DNA of 11,599 nucleotides from NCBI GenBank assembly GCA_020049245.1, contig JAIFLB010000119.1, forward strand, positions 1 to 11,599. Reading direction: 5' to 3'. The position numbers were made by a program, and so were the translations under genes. Position 1 is the stretch's first letter. Every line of letters begins with the position of its first letter. The stretch comes from Betaproteobacteria bacterium. GTDB taxonomy: Bacteria; Pseudomonadota; Gammaproteobacteria; Burkholderiales; Thiobacillaceae. The notes under the pieces are model-generated. The model ran no database searches and was not told the DNA's origin. It saw only the letters and a list, made by a program, of their open reading frames with translations. This document shows positions 1 to 5,489 of the stretch, in pieces.

Positions 1-449
1 GCGCCGATCAAAGTCCGGAAGCCTTGCCACCAGCGTTTGCGATTCTGCGGCACCGAGTGAGTCGGCGCCAAGTCACTTGGCGGCGTCAGCGACATCACCC
101 AACCAGGAAGAATCCGGTTCTTGCTTGACCCGCAAGACGTCCCAAGATGGTTGGGATCATAGATTTTGATCAGGCTGGGTTTGTCGAGATGGTCGGCGTA
201 CACAATGCCGCAATAGTCTTCATGGTGTTCTTTGTGCAGCAGCGCATCGATTTCGCGGATAAAAGCCGTGACATGCTCCGCGTCTGCAGACGCCAGAGGA
301 CGTTCCTCGCCGATAGCGTAAAGATACCAGCCCGCTTCCGGGTCAACCTTCGCCCAGAATGCGCTGAGTTGTTTCCAGGACAAGAGGCTGTAGAGCGTGC
401 CATTGAAGATGGCGTCGAATTCATTGATTTCTTCAGCGGCAGCATTCAT
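1..449 (-). CDS. conserved hypothetical protein, C-terminus cut by window edge
   Basis: The minus-strand frame from the ATG at 449-447 stays open to the left edge, giving at least 149 residues with no stop. The protein begins MNAAAEEINEFDAIFNGTLY and continues with aromatic-rich, acidic sequence: LLSWKQLSAFWAKVD, GWYLYAIGEE, a helical stretch ending LLHKEHHEDYCG, IVYADHLDKPSLIKIYDP, then SCGSSKN, LPGWVMS and NRKRWWQGF. I see no signal peptide, membrane segment or catalytic motif that I can name. It reads as a small soluble protein that probably ends soon after the window edge. The composition is protein-like, unlike the basic or erratic products of the overlapping frames. A GGAA stretch lies about 7 nt before the ATG as a weak ribosome site. 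The start is divergent from the HAD gene, with 79 nt between them. Function is unknown to me; the coding call itself is fairly secure. Confidence 0.7.
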   Translation of the reverse strand, partial: MNAAAEEINEFDAIFNGTLYSLLSWKQLSAFWAKVDPEAGWYLYAIGEERPLASADAEHVTAFIREIDALLHKEHHEDYCGIVYADHLDKPSLIKIYDPNHLGTSCGSSKNRILPGWVMSLTPPSDLAPTHSVPQNRKRWWQGFRTLIG

Positions 450-528
450 AAGAGATTCCGCATACAGGTAAAATATGCATTCTACCCGCCGCTAACCAAT
501 TGAATAAACGCTTCTTTCAAGGAATCTC

Positions 529-1284
529 ATGCTCAAAGCATTGCTCTTCGACGTTGATGGAACTCTGGCCGATACAGAACGCGATGGACATCGTCCGGCT
601 TTCAATCTGGCTTTCAAGGAATTCGGTCTCGACTGGGACTGGGATGTAGCCCTCTACGGCCAACTTTTGGCGGTCACCGGCGGCAAGGAACGGATGAAGT
701 ATTACGTCGAAAACTTCCGTCCTGATTACGTCAAGCCGGCTGATTTCGATGCCATGGTGGCCGCACTGCACAAGGCAAAAACTGCGCATTACACCCGCAT
801 GCTGGGGCAGGGCGGCATTCCGCTTCGGCCCGGCGTCAAGCGGTTGCTGATGGAAGCACGTGAGCAGGGCCTGATCCTGGGGGTGGCGACAACGACCACG
901 CCGGAAAATGTGATCGAGTTGCTACGCCACAGTCTGGCACCGGATGGCCCGGACTGGTTTCAGGTTATTGCGGCGGGCGACATCGTGCCGGCGAAGAAAC
1001 CGGCGCCGGATATTTACGTATGGGCAATGCAGCAACTTGGCCTGGCTCCGGATGAATGCATTGCATTCGAAGATTCCGAGAATGGCATTCGGTCATCTCT
1101 GGGCGCGAATCTGCGTACTGTGGTCACCATCAATGACTACACGCGGGAGCATGATTTCAGCGGCGCCCTTGCCGTGCTGACCGACCTTGGCGAGCCTGAT
1201 CAACCTTATCAACGCCTGGATGCCTCCGGCAAAGGCGAGCGGGGCGTGGTTGATATGGCACGAGTGCAAGCCTGGCTGGCTTGA
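529..1284 (+). CDS. cbbY: CbbY-like HAD-superfamily phosphatase
   Basis: This 251-residue protein is a haloacid dehalogenase (HAD) family hydrolase with all four family motifs. Motif I is DVDGTLADTE, with nucleophile D8 and acid/base D10. Motif II is the Thr run in ATTTTPENV. Motif III is the Lys in PAKKPAPDIY. Motif IV is FEDSENG, which holds the Mg2+ ligands. The stretches LLAVTGGKERM and IPLRPGVKRLL in the cap region match the CbbY group. In Rhodobacter, CbbY removes phosphate from xylulose-1,5-bisphosphate, a misfire product that inhibits Rubisco. Length is normal for CbbY (about 230-255). The ATG has an AAGGA ribosome site at 519-523, 5 nt upstream. No Rubisco or other Calvin-cycle gene is in the window, so a more general sugar-phosphate phosphatase role is possible. 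The gene converges on folD with only 24 nt between stops. Confidence 0.85.
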   Translation: MLKALLFDVDGTLADTERDGHRPAFNLAFKEFGLDWDWDVALYGQLLAVTGGKERMKYYVENFRPDYVKPADFDAMVAALHKAKTAHYTRMLGQGGIPLRPGVKRLLMEAREQGLILGVATTTTPENVIELLRHSLAPDGPDWFQVIAAGDIVPAKKPAPDIYVWAMQQLGLAPDECIAFEDSENGIRSSLGANLRTVVTINDYTREHDFSGALAVLTDLGEPDQPYQRLDASGKGERGVVDMARVQAWLA

Positions 1285-1308
1285 AGAAGCGGTCAAGCAA
1301 ACACGCGA

Positions 1309-2157
1309 TCAGTGCTTCAGGGCCGCTTCCAGCGTGTTCTGCAGCAAGGTTGCGACGGTCATCGGGCCGACGCCGCCGGGCACTGGCGTAATCCAGCCGG
1401 CTTTTTCAAACGCCTCCTTGAACTCGATGTCGCCAGCCAGGCGTCCGTCATCCAGCCGATTGATGCCGATGTCGATCACGATCGCACCTGGCTTGATCCA
1501 GGCGCCCTGAACCATCTCCGGACGTCCCACCGCAGCCACCACGATATCTCCCTGTGCAACATGGCCAGGCAGGTCAACGGTGGCGGAGTGGCAGATGGTG
1601 ACCGTGCAACCGGCGAGCAGAAGCTCCAGCGCCATCGGGCGACCGACATGGTTGGAGGCGCCGACGACCACCGCATGTTTGCCGCGCAGGGTCTCGCCGG
1701 TGCTGGCCAGCAAACGCATCACGCCATACGGCGTGCACGAGCGCAGCAGCGGGTTACGGACGGCCAGGCGGCCGACGTTATAGGGGTGAAAGCCATCGAC
1801 ATCCTTGTCCGGCAGAATCCGTTCCACCACAGTCTCGGCATCGATGTGAGCCGGCAATGGCGCTTGCACCAGAATCCCATCAACTGTCGGATCCTGATTC
1901 AGCTGATCGATCAGAGTTAGTAGATCGGCTTGTGGGGTAGACGCTGGCAAGTCATGCGAGATCGAAATCACGCCGGATTTTTCACATGCCAGGCGCTTGT
2001 TGCGGACATAGATACTGGAGGCGGGATCTTCACCAAGCAGGATGACGGCCAGTCCGGGCGCGCGCATGCCGGCTGCCAAACGGGCGTCGACCTGGTTCTT
2101 GATGTCTTTGATCAGACTGTCGGCAAGTGTCTTGCCATCAATTAAACGTGCGGTCAT
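1309..2157 (-). CDS. folD: bifunctional methylenetetrahydrofolate dehydrogenase / methenyltetrahydrofolate cyclohydrolase FolD
   Basis: FolD is a cytosolic one-carbon enzyme. It oxidises 5,10-methylene-THF with NADP+ to methenyl-THF, then hydrolyses that to 10-formyl-THF for purine and formyl-Met synthesis. The 282-residue product from the ATG at 2157 matches the family length. It shows the active-site residues: Y50 and K54 in SSIYVRNK, Q98 in GILVQAPLP (usually VQLPLP, so one conservative change beside Q98), and D121 in KDVDGFHP. The Rossmann part carries VVVGASNHVGRPM and AIVIDIGINR, and the C-terminal family signature PGGVGPMTVATLL is intact. The frame extends 10 codons upstream to a TTG at 2187. 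I prefer the ATG because MTARLIDGKTL aligns with the usual FolD N-terminus, although no clear ribosome site precedes it. It is divergent from the tRNA operon. Confidence 0.97.
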   Translation of the reverse strand: MTARLIDGKTLADSLIKDIKNQVDARLAAGMRAPGLAVILLGEDPASSIYVRNKRLACEKSGVISISHDLPASTPQADLLTLIDQLNQDPTVDGILVQAPLPAHIDAETVVERILPDKDVDGFHPYNVGRLAVRNPLLRSCTPYGVMRLLASTGETLRGKHAVVVGASNHVGRPMALELLLAGCTVTICHSATVDLPGHVAQGDIVVAAVGRPEMVQGAWIKPGAIVIDIGINRLDDGRLAGDIEFKEAFEKAGWITPVPGGVGPMTVATLLQNTLEAALKH

Positions 2158-2229
2158 GGTGAAATTGCGCGAAAAAAATGTACGCAAGAAATAAAACGTT
2201 GAATTCTAGCGAATGGTGGCCATGCGTCG

Positions 2230-2258
2230 TTGCTTTTTCCCCTTTGCACGGTTATATT
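2230..2258 (+). promoter_or_regulatory. sigma-70 promoter of the tRNA operon
   Basis: A -35 box TTGCTT (2230-2235) and a -10 box TATATT (2253-2258) are separated by exactly 17 nt. The segment after the -10, TCTGCGCC, is a GC-rich discriminator of the kind found at stringently controlled rRNA and tRNA promoters. Transcription would start about 2265, a few bases before tRNA-Pro at 2269. The fit of both boxes, spacing and position makes this the best promoter in the window. Confidence 0.7.
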
Positions 2259-2268
2259 TCTGCGCCTT

Positions 2269-2337
2269 CGGGGTGTAGCGCAGCCCGGTAGCGCGCTTGC
2301 TTTGGGAGCAAGATGTCGGAGGTTCGAATCCTCTCAC
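2269..2337 (+). tRNA. tRNA-Pro(TGG), 3' acceptor end missing
   Basis: Reading from the 5' end: acceptor strand CGGGGTG (2269-2275), D arm, anticodon stem CTTGC/GCAAG around loop TTTGGGA with anticodon TGG at 2303-2305, and T arm GGAGG-TTCGAAT-CCTCT ending at 2334. Only the first three bases of the 3' acceptor strand, CAC at 2335-2337, follow. The expected CCCG, discriminator and CCA are absent, and the next base already belongs to the interior of tRNA-Arg. As written this tRNA lacks four acceptor base pairs and the aminoacylation end, and cannot function. The identity is secure. Whether the truncation is real or an assembly error is open. Confidence 0.9.
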
Positions 2338-2406
2338 AGCTCAATTGGATAGAGCACCAGCCTTCTAAGCTGGGGGTTACAGGTTCGATCCCTGTCGGGC
2401 AGGCCA
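2338..2406 (+). tRNA. tRNA-Arg(TCT), 5' acceptor strand missing
   Basis: The sequence begins at tRNA position 9 (A2338) and continues with the D stem GCTC, then anticodon stem CCAGC/GCTGG around loop CTTCTAA with anticodon TCT at 2364-2366. The T arm ACAGG-TTCGATC-CCTGT follows, then the 3' acceptor strand CGGGCAG, discriminator G and an encoded CCA at 2404-2406. The matching 5' strand (CTGCCCG) plus position 8 is absent, replaced by the T arm of tRNA-Pro. The upstream Pro sequence cannot substitute for it by pairing. Only 6 nt separate the CCA from tRNA-His. Confidence 0.9.
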
Positions 2407-2412
2407 GTCAAT

Positions 2413-2489
2413 GGCGGTGGTAGCTCAGTTGGTAGAGCACCGGATTGTGATTCCGGTGGTCGTGGGTTCGATCCCCATCCATCGCCCCA
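2413..2489 (+). tRNA. tRNA-His(GTG)
   Basis: This is a complete cloverleaf. The acceptor GCGGTGG (2414-2420) pairs with CCATCGC (2479-2485), including one G-T pair. The D stem is GCTC, the anticodon stem CCGGA/TCCGG carries GTG at 2447-2449, and the T arm is GTGGG-TTCGATC-CCCAT. The histidine identity pair is present: the extra 5' G (G-1, position 2413) faces discriminator C73 at 2486. CCA is encoded at 2487-2489. It is the last gene of the operon and the only intact tRNA in the window. Confidence 0.97.
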
Positions 2490-2522
2490 ACTATCTTTTC
2501 AGATTCTCTTATTTCCTGCGAA

Positions 2523-2550
2523 TGCCTGACTTTATGTCAGACTTCAGGCA
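2523..2550 (+). repeat. overlapping inverted repeats downstream of tRNA-His
   Basis: Two mutually exclusive hairpins share bases. The outer one pairs TGCCTGA (2523-2529) with TCAGGCA (2544-2550). The inner one pairs CTGAC (2526-2530) with GTCAG (2536-2540) around loop TTTAT. They sit between the mature end of tRNA-His and the terminator, so they would lie in the 3' trailer. They may help 3' processing or be incidental. Confidence 0.4.
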
Positions 2551-2552
2551 TG

Positions 2553-2577
2553 GTCCGCCGGTATGAGCGGACTTTTT
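2553..2577 (+). terminator. intrinsic terminator of the tRNA operon
   Basis: A perfect 6-bp GC-rich stem, GTCCGC (2553-2558) with GCGGAC (2567-2572), has an 8-nt loop and is followed at once by five T residues (2573-2577). It lies 63 nt after tRNA-His and 31 nt before the HDOD gene, the right place to end the tRNA transcript. Confidence 0.75.
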
Positions 2578-2607
2578 CCTGTTGTTTGTTATTGAGTGAT
2601 TTGAGTG

Positions 2608-3483
2608 ATGAAGATGACTCCTCAACTGTTGGCTCAGGAAGTCGAGACGCTGTTCAGTTTGCCGGATATCGCAATCCGGCTGAATGAATTGATCGATCAA
2701 CCGAATACCTCTACCCAGGAACTGGTTGAGGTGGTTCAGCTTGATGCCGGTATTGCGGCTACGGTGTTGCGGTTGGCCAACAGTGCCTGGTATGGCTTGC
2801 CTTCCAAGGTTGATACCATCTCGCGCGCGATCACTTTGATTGGGCAGCGGGCGCTGCGTGATCTGGTGCTGTCGAGTTCAGTGATCCGGACTTTCAAGGG
2901 GATTTCCGCCGAGTTCGTCGATATGCGCGATTTCTGGGACAACAGTGTGACCTGTGGCGTGGTAACTCGGAATCTGGCGCAAAAAGTCGGTATGCGAGAA
3001 ACAGAACGCATGTTTCTCGCCGGTTTGCTGCACAAGGTCGGGCGCTTGATTTTTTATGCCAGCCGGCCTGTTCAATATCGTCAGGTTCTGCAGGATCGCC
3101 AGCGGGGCGAGGCCGCGATCATCGAGGCTGAAAGGGCAGTTTTTGGATTTGACTATGCGCAACTGGGGGCGGCGTTGCTGCGTTCCTGGCGGGTGCCCTC
3201 GGCGCTGGATGAAGTGATCGAATATCAACTGGATCCGCTTGATGCGCCAAATCAAGCCAAGGAGGCGGCCATTGTGCATATGGCGGCTGACATCGCATTT
3301 CACATGGCGCCGGATATCAAGGCCCGTTTTCAGTTGGGTGAATACAACTTGACGTTTCTCGAAAGCGCTTGGGATACGCTCAATTTGGAGCGGCATGTGT
3401 TGGCGGAAATCATGCAAACCTCGCTTATTCAGTCATTCGAGTTACTCGAAATCATCAATCCTCCCGCTGTCGGCAGACATTAA
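2608..3483 (+). CDS. HDOD-domain signalling protein
   Basis: This roughly 291-residue soluble protein is nearly all one HDOD domain, a non-catalytic relative of HD phosphohydrolases found in bacterial signalling and regulatory proteins. Family sequence is clear. It has FSLPDIAIRLNELI near residue 17, the hallmark LDAGIAATVLRLANSAWYG (about 46-64), TISRAITLIGQRALRDLVLSS, and FWDNSVTCGVV (about 110). LAGLLHKVGRLIF is where an active enzyme would have LLHDIG; the metal-binding His-Asp pair is His-Lys here, so no phosphodiesterase activity is expected. No receiver, GGDEF or EAL domain is attached. Starts at GTG 2605, ATG 2608 and ATG 2614 are all possible: a stop at 2602-2604 forbids anything further upstream, and the weak GAG-type ribosome sites do not decide. 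The stop is 10 nt from the convergent LysR stop. Target and partners are unknown. Confidence 0.88.
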   Translation: MKMTPQLLAQEVETLFSLPDIAIRLNELIDQPNTSTQELVEVVQLDAGIAATVLRLANSAWYGLPSKVDTISRAITLIGQRALRDLVLSSSVIRTFKGISAEFVDMRDFWDNSVTCGVVTRNLAQKVGMRETERMFLAGLLHKVGRLIFYASRPVQYRQVLQDRQRGEAAIIEAERAVFGFDYAQLGAALLRSWRVPSALDEVIEYQLDPLDAPNQAKEAAIVHMAADIAFHMAPDIKARFQLGEYNLTFLESAWDTLNLERHVLAEIMQTSLIQSFELLEIINPPAVGRH

Positions 3484-3493
3484 GCTGTTTGCA

Positions 3494-4441
3494 TCACGGT
3501 TCAATGGCGTCTGGTTTGCCAGAGTAGACACTTGTCATGATTTCGACGAAGCGCCGCGCCTGCGGTGACATGAAGCGGCCGCGCCGCAGGACCAATCCAT
3601 AACTGCGTTGGGGAAAGTATTTGGTCAGCGGGATGCTGATCAGTTTTTCGTTACCGGTCATGCAGATGTCGGTGACGATCGAAATGCCCATGCCGAGTTC
3701 GACATATTTCTTGATCACTTCCCAGCCGCCGGCTTCCAGCGTGACAGTGAACGTTAAATTATTTTGCTGGAAAACATATTTGACGATACGCCAGGTCGAC
3801 AGATGCGACGGCGGCAGGATCAGGCCGTATTGGCTGACGTCCGCCAGCGTGACCTCGTTGCCTGAAGCTGCTTTCTCGGCCAGCGGGTGGTCCAGAGGGG
3901 TGATCAACATTGGGTCGTAGTTCACTACCGGCTTGTATTCGATATCCTCCGGCACTTCCAGCATCGAGCCGACCGCGAAATCGATTTCGTCCGAGCGCAG
4001 CATCTTCAGGCCGTCGCGGCCGGTGACGTTGAGGATCTTGAGTTGCACTTTGGGATATGCGGCAACAAATCGGCGCACCGGTTCCGGCATGATGTAGAGG
4101 ATGGTTGATTCGCCGGCGCCGATTTTGAGTTCGCCGGATTCCATCTTGCCGAAATGGGCGGAAAAGTTTTCCTGCAATTTGTCGATACCGTCGACCAGCG
4201 GTTCGGCCAACTGAAAAAGGACTTCGCCTTCCGGCGTCAGTTTCAATTGGGGGCCGCGTCGTTCGAACAGGATGACTTCCATTTCGCGTTCCAGGGCCTG
4301 GATTTGCAACGAAACGGAAGGTTGCGACAGGAACAGTTTTTCCGCTGCCTTTGATATGCTGCCGCAGCGGATGACCTGATAGAACGCACGTAACTGTTTC
4401 AGGCGATTGTTCTTGTAGTAAAGCTGGGAATCAGATGGCAT
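3494..4441 (-). CDS. LysR-family transcriptional regulator (CysB-like)
   Basis: The product is 315 residues from the ATG at 4441. An N-terminal winged helix-turn-helix covers about residues 15-72: LKQLRAFYQVI, then SISKAAEKLFLSQPSVSLQI (about 27-46), the typical LysR DNA-reading helix, then FERRGPQLKLTPEGEVL. The rest is a periplasmic-binding-protein-like effector domain, with GELKIGAGESTILYIMPEPV, DEIDFAVGSM, HPLA and VELGMGISIVTD. Upstream in-frame starts exist at ATG 4471 and TTG 4498 (325 and 334 residues). None has a convincing ribosome site. I chose 4441 because the extra N-terminal residues look unlike protein and the domain begins soon after. The gene is transcribed away from the rnfB-PFOR-rnfC cluster, the classic LysR layout, so it probably controls that cluster. 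The effector cannot be read from sequence. Confidence 0.9.
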   Translation of the reverse strand: MPSDSQLYYKNNRLKQLRAFYQVIRCGSISKAAEKLFLSQPSVSLQIQALEREMEVILFERRGPQLKLTPEGEVLFQLAEPLVDGIDKLQENFSAHFGKMESGELKIGAGESTILYIMPEPVRRFVAAYPKVQLKILNVTGRDGLKMLRSDEIDFAVGSMLEVPEDIEYKPVVNYDPMLITPLDHPLAEKAASGNEVTLADVSQYGLILPPSHLSTWRIVKYVFQQNNLTFTVTLEAGGWEVIKKYVELGMGISIVTDICMTGNEKLISIPLTKYFPQRSYGLVLRRGRFMSPQARRFVEIMTSVYSGKPDAIEP

Positions 4442-4498
4442 GAGGAGGTTTTCCGAGCAAGATTGGTGCATTGCATCATTAATGTGCTCAATGTTCAA

Positions 4499-4636
4499 GA
4501 TTGAGATTATTGGTTGCTCTCGGGGTTGTCATTGGGGCTGCCATGCTTAGGCGCTGGATTAAACTGTGCGCCGCAGCAATTTCGGATTTTATGGTCTTTA
4601 GAATCTCCACTAGAATGCATGGATCAAGGAGAACGT
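4499..4636 (+). promoter_or_regulatory. divergent control region between the LysR gene and rnfB
   Basis: This 138-nt non-coding stretch is the only place for promoters of both neighbours. It contains a direct repeat TAGAAT (4599-4604 and 4611-4616, start to start 12 nt). Either copy could be the -10 box for rnfB, but neither has a good -35 box, as is common at activator-dependent promoters. A strong ribosome site AAGGAGA (4626-4632) precedes the rnfB ATG by 4 nt. I could not identify a convincing LysR T-N11-A palindrome by eye. The region call rests on layout, and the exact boxes are weak. Confidence 0.4.
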
Positions 4637-5474
4637 ATGGAGATGCTTTCAGGCGTGGCGATGGCGGGGATCTTTATGGCGATCCTGGGTAGTGCATTGG
4701 CCTGGATGTTGGCGCTGGCGAACAAGCGGCTTTATGTCTACGAAGACCCGCGTATCGGCTGCGGGCTGTCGCAACTTTGCCGAAAAGGTGGTTGCCGGCG
4801 AGATTAATCCAGCCAAATGCAGCGTTAACTCATCCGATCAGAATGCCTTCATCGCCCGCTTTCTCGGTGTTGCCATGGGTGAGGTCGAAAAACAGGTGGC
4901 GCGGTTGGCATGTGCCGGCGGCAGCCATGTCGCCTGGCAGCGTGCCGAATATCAAGGGCTGGGCACCTGCCGCGCGGCGGCCACGGTGGCTGGCGGTGGT
5001 AAGGCCTGCGCCTGGGGTTGCCTGGGCCTGGGCGATTGCGAAGTGGTATGCGAATTCGACGCCATCAGCATGAGCCAACATGGCTTGCCGGTGGTAGCCC
5101 CCGATTTGTGCACGGCCTGCGGCGACTGCGTCGACGTTTGTCCAAAGGACTTGTTCTCTCTGCATCCGGTCAGCCACAAGCTCTGGGTCGCCTGTAAAAG
5201 CCACGCCGAAGGCGATGTCGCCGAGGCGCAGTGCCAGGTTGCCTGCACCGCTTGCGGCAAGTGCGTGATGGATGCCAAGCCTGGTCTGATCCGCCTCGAC
5301 AATAACCTGGCGACCATCGACTACAGCCGCAACGCGCAGGCGTCCATGGATGCGATTCAACGTTGTCCCACCGGGGCGATCGTCTGGCTGAATGATGGCC
5401 AGGGCATCAAAGGCCGCGAGGCCAAAAAGATTTTCCGCATCGAGGCGCTGCCGGTCAGCGCCAATGTTGTTTAA
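4637..5474 (+). pseudogene. rnfB: long-form RnfB, electron transport complex iron-sulfur subunit, interrupted by an out-of-frame deletion
   Basis: RnfB is the membrane-anchored ferredoxin-like subunit of the Rnf complex. The gene starts at ATG 4637 behind a strong AAGGAGA. Residues 1-40 form a membrane helix (about 5-27) and end YVYEDPRI. That frame then leaves homology and stops at 4805-4807. From GCT at 4758, one frame over, homology resumes as AAGCRNFAEKVVAGEINPAKC and runs 238 codons to TAA at 5472-5474. By comparison with E. coli RnfB about 16 residues (about 47 nt) are missing. They include the CxxC that gives the first two ligands of cluster 1; the third and fourth Cys remain. Downstream clusters look intact: CAWGCLGLGDCEVVC, CTACGDCVDVCP, then CQVACTACGKC and RCPTGAI, which is the long RnfB type seen also in clostridia. 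As written no full RnfB can be made. Confidence 0.88.
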
Positions 5475-5489
5475 AAAGGTAATTACGAC

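Noticed and set aside
66..82. Tight palindrome CGCCAAGT-C-ACTTGGCG
   Set aside because: It sits inside the partial minus-strand coding region, has a one-base centre and no sign of mobility. It is probably chance or an isolated binding site that I cannot support.
147..503. 118-residue plus-strand open frame
   Set aside because: The minus-strand frame covering the same bases gives a coherent protein open to the window edge, with a better composition. Both cannot easily be real.
1285..1308. Possible bidirectional terminator between the convergent HAD and folD stops
   Set aside because: Only 24 nt with no stem of useful length or T run on either strand.
4692..4757. Separate gene starting at ATG 4692 upstream of the second rnfB frame
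   Set aside because: The first 22 codons give Trp/Arg-rich nonsense overlapping the true RnfB membrane helix in the other frame. Homology starts only at 4758.
4750..4760. Programmed +1 frameshift in rnfB
   Set aside because: There is no slippery sequence, and a shift would still leave about 16 conserved residues, including two cluster ligands, missing. A deletion explains both facts.
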